A stretch of DNA of 64,000 bases from Liolophura sinensis. Lineage: Eukaryota; Mollusca; Polyplacophora; Chitonida; Chitonidae. The translations under genes and the position numbers were made by a program. The notes beneath the pieces are model-generated. The model was not told where the DNA came from. It worked only from the letters and a program-made list of their open reading frames with translations, and made no database searches. Positions 1 to 12,600 of the stretch are shown piece by piece; within the stretch, counting starts at the first letter, position 1, and every line of letters starts with the position of its first letter. The stretch covers positions 84,364,644-84,428,643 of the forward strand of contig NC_088295.1 of NCBI RefSeq assembly GCF_032854445.1, written 5' to 3'.

Positions 1-153
1 CATGGGTGGCAGTGTTTATCTTTTATTGGTTATCACAATGCATATAAACCTTATACATGGCAAGAAAAAAATGTGGGAAATAAATATATGCTAATTGTAG
101 TGTATATTTTTTGACAAGTGTAATTTTTTCTTGATGTAACATGTGATTAACAG

Positions 154-3100
154 CCTGAGACAGGGAGGATTGACTATGACAAGCTGGAGCAGACAGCTCT
201 CCTGTTCCGGCCCCGGCTGATCATAGCGGGGACGACCGCTTACTCCAGACTGCTGGATTACAAACGATTCAGAGAGGTCAGCTCTACATACATTGTTGTA
301 TATGTCATGAATTGTTCAAATCAAAGTGCGGTGATGAAATATGTGAAGTGTTTGTACTAATTGTTCTCAAACCAGGAATTATTGCTGATAATTATCTCAT
401 ACATAGTTTACTGAATTATTTATTTGATTGGTGTTTTATGCCGTACTCAAGAATATTTCACTTATACGACGGCGTCCAGCGTTATGGTGGGAGGAAACCG
501 AGCAGAGCCTGGCAGAAACCCACGACCATCCACAGGTTGCTGCCAGAGCTTCCCACTTACAGCCAGAGAGGAAGCCAGCATGAGCTGGGCTTGATTTCAC
601 ATCGACCGCATTGGTGAGAGGCTCCTGGGTCATTATGCTGCACTAGCATGCTAACCAACAGAGGCCCCTTTTTACTGAATTAAGTGCAAAAGATGGCATC
701 TTTTCATTACAGTAATAGATTTGTTACATTTATTGCATTTATTAATCTTCCCTCCTTTATGGGTGTGGAGTTTATTTGTGGTCTTTGTGTCTCCTCCTGC
801 AGGTATGTGACAAAACAAATGCTCACCTGCTGGCTGACATGTCACACATCTCAGGATTGGTTGCTGCTGATGTTATTCCCAGTCCCTTTGAGTACTGCGA
901 TGTCGTCACATCAACCACACATAAAACTCTCCGAGGACCCAGGTAACTCTTGTACAACTCAGTTCAAACCATGCTTTGTTGGACAGTATTGCCGGTTTGA
1001 TTTTGATTTTATTTTTTTGTTTAGAGAATCAAAAACAGGGTTTGATTACTATAATTCCGTGTCTAACCTCATGTAAAGAGGCTTACTAGCATAAAGATAT
1101 AGTAAAAAAAATTTAAGTTATCAGCAAGATCTATGCCTGTCTAAAGAATTAAGTATTTTATCTCTTCGGGGGCCTCCCTGGCCACGGGTATTAGCACGCC
1201 AGTCACTAATGTGAACACTGTGAGCCCAGTTCAGGCTGGCTTCCTCTCTTGCCGTATGTGGGAAGGTCTGCCAGGAACTCTGTGGACGGCCATGGGTTTG
1301 CCCTGGTCTGTGTACAGTTTCCTTCCACCGTAATGCTTCCCACAGTTGTGTAATTGAAATATCCTTGAGTAAGTCGTAAAACACCAATCAAAACCAATCA
1401 GTTAAATAAATATTTAATCTCTGACAAAGCTTATATATAAGTTTTATCACTTAGTTTCCTAACAAAAAAGGATTAAAGATTGTTTTGAATATACACTAAT
1501 CTAAAATCCGATTCCCATGGATTTCTTTAAGATGAAGTTTCAGGAATCTGCATTGATTCTGGTAAAACTTGGTGAACTTGACTTCATTCCTACTGGAGAA
1601 GAGTTATTAATAAAATATGCTCATCATAAAATAACATTGTCAGACCAGAAAGCACACTAATTTCTCAACATTTCTCAAAGTTGTTAAAAATGTTAAAATA
1701 TTGTTTGGATAAAATCATTTGTCAAAGTGTATTAAAATGTGTGTCAAAAATGTAAAAAGAAAGTTACAAATGTTGTGTCCACTTATTCATTGAATTTTAG
1801 AGCAGGTATGATATTCTACCGTAAAGGTGTGAAGAAGGTTGATAAGAAGAGTGGTGCTGAGATCCTGTATGACTATGAGAAACGTGTTAACAACGCCGTG
1901 TTCCCTTCTCTTCAGGGGGGACCTCACGATCACCAGGTGGCAGCTATAGCAGTCGCTCTCAAACAGGTATGACAGAGGTGATTAACATGCCAGCACTGCT
2001 CAATAATCCGGGATCCTCCCACCATTGCAGTCGCTGTGCGTTTAAATTTAGCTCATGCTACCTTCCTCTCCAGCCCTATGTGGGAAGTTCTGCCAGCAAC
2101 CTGCGGATGGTTGTGGGTTTCCCCCAGGCTCTTCCCGGTTTCCTCCCACCACACTGCTGATCGCTGTTGTATAATTAAAATATTTTGAGTAAAACCAATG
2201 AAATAAAGAAATCAAACAAGCATACATGTAGACCTGAACCAGGCATGCAAGTTATAGTAACATTTATACCCCACTGGCGGCTAAACCTCTCAATGCAAAA
2301 CTTTCTAACATTGGTTTATGACAAGTGTTTCCGCGAAAAGATGTATAGAGTTCAACTTTGTGCCAATTAAAACACTGAAGGTGAAGGCAGAATTATACAT
2401 CATCTTATTTGATTTTGAAGCTAAAACTTCAACATTGGATTTCACAATAAATATACATGTTGCTTGATTTTTGCAAGCAGAGTATAAAGTCAACCTAGTT
2501 TTTGTTTTAGGAGGCAGCTCCGTTCTTCTTTGAATAATGTGCACCTTTTTTTCTTTCTTTTATTTTGTTTATCTTATACTTGGGTTTTTTTTATTCATAT
2601 GTTTGTGTGTGTGTGTGTAAAATGACCATATGGTATTATAGGTGATGCTTCAGGAGTTGACCCCCCCACCCCACCCCCACCTTACCTTATCCCTCTGTAC
2701 ATTTTATGTGTGCATACATAGGCATTTATACCCCTTATGTGAAGAATCTTTTTTGAGGTGGGGTAAATTAGTGATTACTTACATTGTATGAGCTGTGTTT
2801 CTCATTTTTCTTAGGCCCAATCCCCAGATTTTAAAGAGTACCAGTCACAGGTGCTGAAGAATGCTCACGCCATGTCCGAGGCTCTGGTGAAGCGAGGGTA
2901 TAAAGTCGTGTCTGGTGAGAATTGCTTTTGGAACAGTGAAACATGTCGTTTGCACACACCCCCATTCACAAACCTGATCAGCAGTATTCAAAATCAAGAG
3001 TAAAAGTAGATTTTAAAACTAATGACAGCATGAGGTTCATGACAAGGCTGTTACTGTCATAAAAAAAATCAAGCTGTATAACTGCTGTATGTTATTGATC

Positions 3101-5736
3101 AAGTGTTTTTGTATCAGTGCGAGATTGGCCCTGTGTCAGTGTGACAGCATGAAGGCAAACTTCAAAGGTTGAGAGCAGCAGTCAAGAGACATCTCAATTC
3201 TGTTGGCAGCAGAATGGCTACTCTGGAATGTGTTATTCAGACCGCTGTATTTCACTTTGAGTTTAGCCTGCAAAGATCCACTTTAAAAAGCACGCATAGA
3301 TCTTAAAATGGTGCAGTTGTCAACACTTGTAAGTTTTTCTGATAAATTAATCACACTCCACAAAAGTCTCTTAAGTGGCTGTATTAGATGGAAGAATAAA
3401 TCAGAATCATGCAAAATGTGTCACTCAAAATAAGCAAAACTTCAGGTGAAATACTGTACTAAATCAAATACTTAAACTGGAGGACACAATGGATGCTATC
3501 CAGGTGGCAAACAAGAATACTGTAAAACCTGAAAGGTAGCGACCCTATAGTAATACTTGGATGATAATGTACACAGTTAATGACAAAAAATATTAGCAAT
3601 CAAATTTTTCTGCTTTGCTTGAGTATTGGCCTTTGGAAATACAGAAACTTGCAATAATACATCTGCATGTTCAAGTATTCTCTCGGTGGTATTGTGTATC
3701 ACTGGCATAAACATCGGGTATTCCACTAATAGTCATCTAGCTTTCACCTGTTAGTGTGAAGAGTAAATGTTTCTGTTGAAATGGTGCCCAGCCAACTGCA
3801 ACATTATATGTTAATGTTCTAAAATTATTCCAAAGATGCACCACAGGCAAACAGCAGAGAGCCTGATAGCTAACTACTGGTTTGTCTGTAGTGTGTTTAT
3901 TACATGTATGACCGTATCTATTCATGGCCTCAGTCGGTTAAAGCGCTAGCGCAGCGTGATGACCCAGGAGTCTCTTACCAATGCGGTCGCTGTGAGTTCA
4001 AGTCCAGCTCATGCTGGTTTCCTCTCCTGCCGTACGTGAGAAGGTCTGTCAGCAACCTGCGGATGGTCGTGGGTTTCCCCCAGGCTCTGCCCGGTTTCCA
4101 CCCACCATAATGCTGGCCGCCGTCGTATAAGTGAAATATTCTTGAGTACGGCATAAAACACCAATCAAAAAAAAAAAAAAATCTATTCATGGCTTTCTGT
4201 AATTACTTTGTGTTTCTATAATACAACTGAAGGGCTTTTGATTGATAATACTTGCAAGGAAAATGCATGTGTGGAAAATTAAAAAGGCTATACCTAAGAT
4301 TTTTGGGAAAAATTCAATCCAATTTTTGTTATTATTTATTTTAGAAATGCTCTAGTCATTACCTTTCACAACATATACATGTAAGCCTTGTCTGTGCATG
4401 GGATACTATTCAATTTCCCATAAAGTCCCTAAAACGGTTACATTTAAAATTTTTAAACACTGTAAATAGTACAGGTGTGGGCCTGATATATATGTGCAAT
4501 AATTTTAGCTAATGTTGGTAAATACTCAAAATTTTACTTGATTAGCAAATATGGAGTTTTTGCCAAAAATTTGTGGTATAGTCTCTTTAGGATTTATCAT
4601 TAAGTCTTCATGTAGATATACCAGGTGTCCCATGCCCACTGTGTGCATTGTGTGTATGAATGTTGAATGTAGGTGGTACTGATAACCACTTGGTGCTGGT
4701 GGACCTGCGCCCCAAGGGGACAGATGGAGCGCGAGTGGAACGGGTGCTGGAGTTGTGTGCCATCACCGTCAACAAGAACACCTGTGCAGGAGATAAGAGT
4801 GCTATGACCCCCGGGGGCCTCAGATTAGGTGGGTAGCTTTCACATTAACAACACAACTATCCCTAGGCAGCTACAATAAAGATGTACATGTGATTGTATA
4901 TGGAATGTCGTCAGAAGTCTACACAACTTGACAGTCTCAAAATGGCCTCTTGTGATGCGATTTTTAAATAAGCCATAATTATTTATCGGAAGCGGCCTCA
5001 AGCTTAAGTATTATATGAATACACATACATTTTTATCTGATAGGCTGAAAAAGAGTATCTACTTCCTTGTAACATTATAAGCACAGATGAGCAATAGGTA
5101 CTGTGAAAAAACACAGTGCAAGACAGCAGACCTGTATGCATTAATAATAAAATCTGTCATGTCTGTGCGGTTTTATTTTTGCCCCTTGTTGCTGTCAAAA
5201 ACATGTATCTTCAAGTTGTATTTAGTAAAATCTGCAATGTGTCTGTTATCAGGTGCCCCAGCTCTGACCTCTAGAGGATTTAATGAGGCTGACTTTGACA
5301 AGGTTGTTGAGTTCCTGGACAAGGGAGTACAGATTGGTCTTGAGGCACAGAAAAGTACCAGTATGTTCATATTACTGTGGTTTTTGAGTCCTTCTAGTAT
5401 AGCTACCAGTTACATGTAAATATTCTATTGTTGGCTATACAATGTGCAGCCGTCTTTTAACTAGTAGAACTTCCTGGAGATTCTTGATTCTAATGTGTTA
5501 ATTGGGGGGTTAAATGTGATTGAGCATGCATTGTAAAGACTGATGCTTATTATTTTTTGTTTTGTTTTGTTTTGTTTTCCTAGTTCAATACTTTGAAAAT
5601 ACTTTCAGAAACGCTGAAGGAATTCAAATCGTACCTGTTAGAGAATGACACCATCAAGCAGAAGATTGCTGGCTTATGTGAGGAGGTGGAGGGGTTTGCA
5701 CAGAAGTTCCCCATGCCTGGCCTGGACGACCGGTAG
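154..5736 (+). CDS. SHMT: Serine hydroxymethyltransferase, 3' seven exons (5' partial)
   Basis: PLP enzyme that interconverts serine + tetrahydrofolate and glycine + 5,10-methylene-THF. Exons read from the sequence: 154-276, 803-942, 1801-1966, 2815-2914, 4673-4828, 5253-5360, 5609-5736, all GT-AG with matching phases, giving 306 residues and a TAG stop. Exon 2 holds the THHKTLRG-type PLP-lysine region (here [11 protein letters not shown]). Later landmarks are [52 protein letters not shown] and the ending FPMPGLDDR. The family is about 480 residues, so roughly 175 N-terminal residues (with any mitochondrial targeting peptide) lie upstream of the window. Residues match both animal cytosolic (AGMIFYRKG) and mitochondrial ([17 protein letters not shown]) forms, so I do not assign SHMT1 or SHMT2. 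Four introns carry SINE copies. Confidence 0.97.
421..668 (-). mobile_element. tRNA-derived SINE, family 1, SHMT intron
   Basis: Full-length copy read on the minus strand: tRNA-like head at the 3' side of the window sequence, conserved core (CATAATGCTGGC / GGTTTCCTCCCACC type) and tail related to GAATATTTCACTTATACGAC next to TGATTGGTGTTTTATGCCG. It creates spurious ORFs on both strands. Confidence 0.85.
1169..1415 (+). mobile_element. tRNA-derived SINE, family 1, diverged
   Basis: Starts with GGCCTCC head, contains the core and ends with TTGAAATATCCTTGAGTAAG and ACACCAATCAAAACC before an A/T-rich tail. More diverged than the copies at 3926 and 37270. Confidence 0.75.
1990..2212 (+). mobile_element. 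tRNA-derived SINE, family 1, 5'-degenerate
   Basis: Core AGCAACCTGCGGATGGTTGT and GGTTTCCTCCCACC are well kept; the tRNA-like head is decayed. It begins shortly after the donor site of SHMT exon 3 (1966). Confidence 0.75.
3926..4180 (+). mobile_element. tRNA-derived SINE, family 1, near-intact
   Basis: Head GGCCTCAGTCGGTTAAAGCG, box-B-like GTTCAAGTCC, full core, tail GTGAAATATTCTTGAGTACG and CACCAATC followed by an A run. It looks like one of the younger copies in the window. Confidence 0.9.
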
Positions 5737-6890
5737 AAATGTTGAGATTCTCCAGCATGGGCATCAATCATCACTGTAAAGTCCACGTGCACAACTGTCT
5801 ACAAACAAACTATACATTGATATGGGCCAGCCTGCCTACTTAACCAATATACGACTGTTGTCCCTGTTTAGAGTGCATATATTATGCAGCTGTACATGCT
5901 AATGAAGAGGAACGATTTAAGATGTTGTTTCACATAGCTGCAACATGTAACTGACAATTGATTACGCAGTCTAATGACTTATTCATGATATTTATATTAT
6001 TTGTGTGTCACTACTACATTTAGAGTAGTATCGTGTGCGCATTTTTAACTCATTCTGTTTGTGGCAAAATTGTGGCAAGTCAGTCGAGTAAACTGCGTGT
6101 TTGTGGAAATTCACAAGATGAAAGGATTTTACAACATTATCATGAACATATATTATTCTTATTGGGTAGTGAATTGATTGATGTCATGTGATAGGTTATA
6201 CAGACTTACCAACTCAGGGAACTGAACAAGTCACAGTTGACACATTGTTTGAAAATCTACACATTTACACCCACAATTGACTGTAGATCCCTGCGTGGAT
6301 TAACTCTATACTTACTTTTGTCCTAAAGAAAAACTTAGAGGTGTGAATGTGCAAGAGTTTAAAGATATACATAACTGTATGTATTATGATTTACATAATT
6401 GTTTTTAAATTGTACCTCACCTGTTCACTAAGTGAATGATGTTAAATGATAACTGTAGAGTCTTAATTTGGTACTTGTAGAATTACATGAATATTAGCCG
6501 ACTTAAAATGGAAATGTTTCGAATCTAATTTTTCTCAGCAGTATTGTGAATATCAGTTCATGGTATGCAAGTCCATTGCATTTCAAATAATGGAAATTTG
6601 CATATTTCATGTCCATGTACCGTGTATGGGTGTATGAAATGTAACATTGTGAATTCAGGTGGCCTGATATACATAAGATACCTGTCAGCTCCTGACAGTA
6701 CATGCTAGTCTTTTTTGTGATGCATGATACAGACGTGTATGATAGTCGTTTTAAAACTCGCCATAAAGTATTACTTAGATATATTCTAATTGAGCAGGTG
6801 CTCAGGTTTACATTGACATGGTGCTACTGATGAAATAATTGTCCACTGTTTTTCCAATGCCAATAAACTTAAATGTTTTAAAAACCTGAA
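5737..6890 (+). other. SHMT 3' UTR with polyadenylation signal
   Basis: AT-rich stretch directly after the SHMT stop with no coding potential. An AATAAA hexamer at 6862-6867 is the best candidate poly(A) signal for the gene. The UTR end is inferred. Confidence 0.5.
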
Positions 6891-8390
6891 AATATATGTT
6901 TTGGAATACATTTTTGATAATGATAATAGTGGGATGTTATGTAGAGCTTAAAGTCACATCAGCCATATGTGAACCTCAACACAGGAAGGAGTAAGATACT
7001 CAGGGGGAAGGCAGCATATTTTTAAATCTTATGAGATAGGACTACTGTGAAGCAGAAGCTTGAGACATTATGCCAAACAGCTGTATGATAACATCTAAAA
7101 TGTGTCAGTTTCTACTGTAGCATTGTGCTGTCCCTAATGTGATGTGATTATGATGAACATAAATAAAATAGCGTAAAATGTCCCGCTGTTGGCGATTTAC
7201 AGGGTCCCCATCAATCAAGAGCTGAGATACTCAGCAGCAGCAGAAAGGATTTCTCTCATATCCAGGTTACAGAAGCATGGCATTAACTGAACTGCTAAAT
7301 CCAGTCTCCAGTTAGAGAATCTGTGACAACTGTCAGTTTCATTTTTAGGACTTAACAGACAAGTTCGTATCCCAGACTTTGCCTTTCCGTATTTGATAAT
7401 CTGTGCAAGACTTACGCTGTATTGACTTGATGGGTGTGTAATGCCACACTCGGGAATGTTTCACTAGTTGAACAATTGTGAGGGTTATGGATAGATTAAA
7501 CCCAAGGAAACCACCGACTTCTGCTATGTGCTGATGTAAAGCTACAGCCGAAGCAGTGAGAGCTGAAGTTGAACGCGGAACCTCGGTGGTGAAGGGCCTG
7601 ATAGTGCCATCAGAGCTAGCATGGTTCCAGTCTATACATGGGGCCAGAATCAGGACTAACTGGCCTGCCTACAGTACACTGTAGGGTGGGTGTCATGTCC
7701 TGGTGCCTTTGGCAAGGTATTCCAGCGAAGCAGCACGGCAGCATTGACCTCTATACATGTCATCAGATTGATCACCCTGCTCCAAAGGAGAACTTTAATT
7801 TACATGTTCTGGTAAATATTCTTTAATCTAATCCTGTTTGTCAGTTATGTATGGAATGGCCGAAAGGTGAAGGAGAGTTGACATGAGACTTAATTCCTAC
7901 AAACAGAATTCTAGCACCCTTCATACAGAAGGGAAAATGATGTCAAGATAATCCAGGTGCATGAAAGGAATAACAAACAAATGGAAGCACGATTCAGGTG
8001 TTTCTTATTTAAAATAGCATGTCCTCATTATACATAATCCACCATACCTGTATCTTCATTAAATATACACAGCAGATATGAATGATTTACCTGAACATAT
8101 TTTACCAGTCTTGGTAACATGTAACAGTTGTCATTTTTCCTTGATCACCCGTTTTAATGTACAAAGCATTTTGACAATTTAGCAAGGATTATCAGTTATA
8201 AGATAATTTAACATCAACATGCTCTGGAGAAATCTGTTTCCAGAGAAACAAATTAACACCTGATGAATCTTTTACTCTTAACAGACCAAGTTTAGTTTCC
8301 TGGAACCAGTGGGTAACTTATTGGATAATGTTACTTTGATAGGCTATGTCTTTTTGTAACCTACATTTATGCTGGAATAGTCAAATCTTT

Positions 8391-8458
8391 CATCGTCGTC
8401 ATATGACTGAAAAATTGTTGAGTACGACGTTAAACCCCAAGCACTCACTCACTCACTC
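8391..8458 (+). mobile_element. SINE family 2, 3' tail fragment
   Basis: Sequence TCGTCATATGACTGAAAAAT, then TTGAGTACGACGTTAAACCC and CACTCACTCACTC. The same tail ends the long family 2 copy at 33728-34068. Confidence 0.7.
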
Positions 8459-8763
8459 AAATCTTTCAATTAAACAGATGTCAACATATATGTCTAATAT
8501 AGATAGCGCATATATTACCAGATGTAACACTTAGCCAGACTTAAGTGTCCCAAGTTGTGGGAATGGCCAATACTTGGTCACACTATTCTAAGTAACCTGC
8601 CAACATATAAAGATGTCATCATCCGCAATAAGTGAAAGTCTGAGTACTGCAGGCTGGGAATAAAGGCGTGAGCATAGCTTGTCTGATGCCTTCATAGACA
8701 CATACAGGTAACATTAAAACTCAGTTTTCATATTAACAATACCTGCTTGCTAGTGCAAACTTG

Positions 8764-9028
8764 GGGGCCTCCGTGGCTCACTTGGTTAGTGCGCTAGCAT
8801 AGCCTAATGACCCAGGAGCCTCTCACCAATGCAGTCGCTGTGGGTTCAAGTCCAGCTCATGCTGGCTTCTTCACCAGCCGAACATGGGAAAGCCTGTCAG
8901 CAACCTGCGGATGGTTGTAGGTTTCCCCTGGGCTCTGTCTAGTTTCCTCCCACCATAATGCTGGCCGCCTTCGCATAGGTGAAATATTCTTGAGTACAGT
9001 GTAAAACACCAAACAAATAAATAAAGAA
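8764..9028 (+). mobile_element. tRNA-derived SINE, family 1, full length
   Basis: Head GGGGCCTCCGTGGCTCACTT, GTTCAAGTCC box, core, CATAATGCTGGCCGCC, GTGAAATATTCTTGAGTACA, ending ACACCAAACAAATAAATAAA. Confidence 0.9.
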
Positions 9029-9607
9029 AATAGTACAAAACTGTTACAATAAAAAGAAGAAAGAAAAACAAGAAAACTGACTGACCTACATGTACATGGT
9101 CAAGAACAAAACCCAGAACCCCAAAAAAATATTCTGCACCTGATTATCTGGCCATGCTTCCACAGGTTTTACCTGTAGGTCCTTAACAGTGCCACGACTG
9201 CAATTGGTTCATCAGCAATATAAAGCAATAGAACCGGTAAAAGATACAAGAAGAAAATGGTCCCATTTCAACGTCCTTCACACAGTCTTGCCAAAAATAC
9301 AATTTAATATTTGATCATGGGCTTAGACTTCAAACTACAGTTCTGGAACTATCAACCACCATTAAATGCTGTTCATCCTGGGATGGCAGTCGACAGTGAA
9401 AGCATTTCTGATTCTTGTTATGCCAGGTGACCTATTAAAAATAGGTACCAGTTAAATCCAAATGCTGTCATAAAAAACTTGTTTCACTATGTTACCCCCC
9501 ACTGTGTATTTTTGCTCTAACAATAAAGCTGCAGACACAATATAAACACAGAACACTCATGCTGAGATTGCCACTGAGAAGGGCAGAAAACTAAGCCTCT
9601 GTTATCA

Positions 9608-12600
9608 TCATTTGTTCTTTTTCTCCTTGCCATACACGCTATCTAGTGAGAGTCCAGAGAAGACAAGGACCGTGCCCAGCCACTGGCGACTGGACATGGG
9701 ATGCTGGAAGATGATCACTGAGCCAAGAATTGTGAAGAATTTCCGTGTTGTTGTGATGATGGAACAGGTTAGTGGTCCGAATGTTGTCACAGTGTAAAAG
9801 ATAAAAGTCTGCCAAGAGAAAACAGTAAGAAAAGAATTTGCGAGTTACAGTAAACATATATGTATGTATAAGTCAAAAACATAAAAATAACTGTGCCCCT
9901 AAAAAAAAATATCAAATTACAAGGATCTGCTAGAGCTTTGAGAGAGGAAAAACTTTTCAACTTCCTGTCACTTGTCAATCACTAGGGCACATGAGGTGGT
10001 GGTTCAAACCAGGTCTTGGAAAAGGAATTTGTATTTCCCAGCTCTCACCTTCTGGACAACATGCGGTCAGCGAGGCGCATGTTGCAGTTCAGGGTATAGC
10101 CTTCAACAAAGGCCACTTGTCCTTTACCAATACGGTAAACTGTATGTCACACATGGGAAAGTTTGTCAGTAACTTGCCAAAGGACAGTGGTTTACCACAA
10201 GCAATCAGGTTACCTCCACCTACATGTACAAAACTGACTGTCATTGTACAACTGAAAACTTCTTAAATATGGCGTTCTTAGACAACAATCAAATAATTAA
10301 ATGAATAGAGAGATACAGATGTGCAACCTCTTGACACTATTTTGGTACATAACGTGTCATATTTGTTTGGACACTTCTGTGTGAGAAGCACTTAAAAGAA
10401 GTTAATCTCACGTAAAACAAAGATGACAAAGCCCAAGCAGTAAGCCAATGGCTTTGGAATCAAAAACTTTGAAAAGGTGTTTCAGTTTCAGAAGCCAATT
10501 TAATGCAAACATTTGTCCAACAATTCAGGGGCGAGTTTCTCAATACAACATGTAGAAGCCCCCAGCACTGGCCTTTGTCTGCATTTGTCATAACTGTACA
10601 TGTACTGGTGTATAGGACTTACCTGGCCCAATGCACTTGCTAAACTAAATGATATCATGTTGAATAAAACGAATGGATATTTCTGAGCAAACAGTAAGAA
10701 AGCCATTCCTTCCCCTGTTACAACCAGTCCTAGGAGAAAACAAAGAGAGTATAAGGGGTCATTTTACTTCTCAATATGGTTACATCAGTGGTGTAGTATA
10801 TACATATTCAGGTGAATGGTGCAAAGTGATGATTTCATTGTACCAACAGTGGAACCCTGAAGTCAGCTGTTATATTGGCTGTGTGGTTATTCTGAACACA
10901 AACAAATTGTTATGGCCTTAAGCAACAGAACCAGCTTATTCCAACCTCAAAACTCTCACCATAATAGTAGGGAAAGTGTCTGTCTGTAATATGTGTACTT
11001 AAATCATTCTCATGTGTACTTCACCATTACTTTATAAATAATTAAATCACACCATAATAGCAGGGAAAGTGTCTGTCTGTAATGTGTACTTCAATCATTC
11101 TCATGTGTACTTCACCATTACTTTATAAATAATTAAATCATGCCATTATTCATGATGTTTTAACATCTTTCTGAATTCGATTATACTCTTGATGCAACCC
11201 TTTATGGTATAAACCAATTCATTTTTTTTTTCAATTAGTGTTAATTCTAAGTTGTATTTAAAAATATGTTTATGTGTTTGAATAAATAAGAAAGAACTGA
11301 AATATCTCATAAGAAGTTGCTCAGACATGTTACTCAGAGATACCCGCCAATCCGTTGCTGTGAGAGAAGCATTACAAATAACAGTGGTTATACCTTTATA
11401 GCAGTGTTTTGTTTTATCCTTATTTAACATACATGTACAATAGTTTTACTTTGGGGTCTGTAATCAGCTACAGGCATTAAAGATGCCCACCTTCACAAAA
11501 GTCACCAATCACTCTTACCTATTGCTAACCACAATAAGGACCATAAGTTAACATTGAACATCATGTGGTTGGCACCAGTTTGGTGATCTCCTCTCATGCG
11601 GTCTTGTGTAGCACCGGTAACACCATCCAGAGTCAGGGAAAGTAACTGAAATAAGATCAGAGAAACAAGATCAGACACCCAAGCACCTGCTCCATCATCC
11701 AGATTCAGGGAGAGTAACAAACAAAATCAGAGACAGAAGCACGTGGTTCACCATCCAGAGTCATGGAGAATAACTGAAACAAGATCAAAGATACAAGCAC
11801 CTGTTACACCATCCAGGGTCAACCTGATATGTTAACATTTATGAATTGGCATGAGAAATACAACTAACTATAGTCAGGTAAAAGAGATACTGATAACACT
11901 CAACCACACATTGCTGGGCATACATCACAAAGTTCAGAAAAAAAAGACAAAGACTTGTAATGAGTATTGTTTAAAATCTGTGAAACGCTATAAATGTCAG
12001 CAGTCAGTTATGGAGACTACAGTTTATACAGTACAGTTTATGAGCTTACCAATAGAAACTCTCCAATTCCTACAACATGCTCTGCTGCTTTAGCATCCTT
12101 TTTGTCCTTGTACATAAACAATGCCACCCCCATGACAATCATCAGGACACAGAAGTACTTTGCCACTGGGTATCTCTTCCTAGCTAGCAGTACCCCAAGT
12201 ATCATGACAGGGATTGGCTTCACAGACTTCCCCAACACCTGAAGAAATGACAATCAATAGCAACACTACATGTATTTACTGCAGTTATTTTTTGAATGCT
12301 GTTTTGGGCCTAACTCAAGAATATTTCACATGTATGGCATCGGGTAGCATTATGGAGCGAAGGAACCAAGCAGAGCCCAGGGGAAACCCACGACCATCTG
12401 CAGGTTACTGGCGGAACTTCCCACTTACGACCGGAATGGAAGCCAGCATGAGCTGGACTTCAACTCACAGCGGCCAGACTGGTGAGAGACTCCTGGGTCT
12501 TTTTCATGTTCACATACAAAGCATTATGATTTAACATGAATAAACATTTAAATCTTGCAAATGTTAGATAAGGCTTTCCCAAAAATTAAATTCAACTGAG

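Larger units (their letters stand above)
6891..9607. other. Gene-free spacer between SHMT and SLC35B1 (tail to tail)
   Basis: No splice-supported coding sequence seen. The spacer holds a near-complete SINE (8764-9028), a short SINE tail (8391-8458) and a decayed SINE-like minus-strand piece around 7428-7770 (tail-like AATGCCACACTCGGGAATGT). The 3' UTR of the transporter presumably extends in from the right. Confidence 0.6.

Noticed and set aside
421-668. tRNA genes in the tRNA-like heads of SINEs
   Set aside because: The heads occur in many copies fused to the SINE core and tail and have decayed cloverleaf pairing; no free-standing tRNA gene was recognised.
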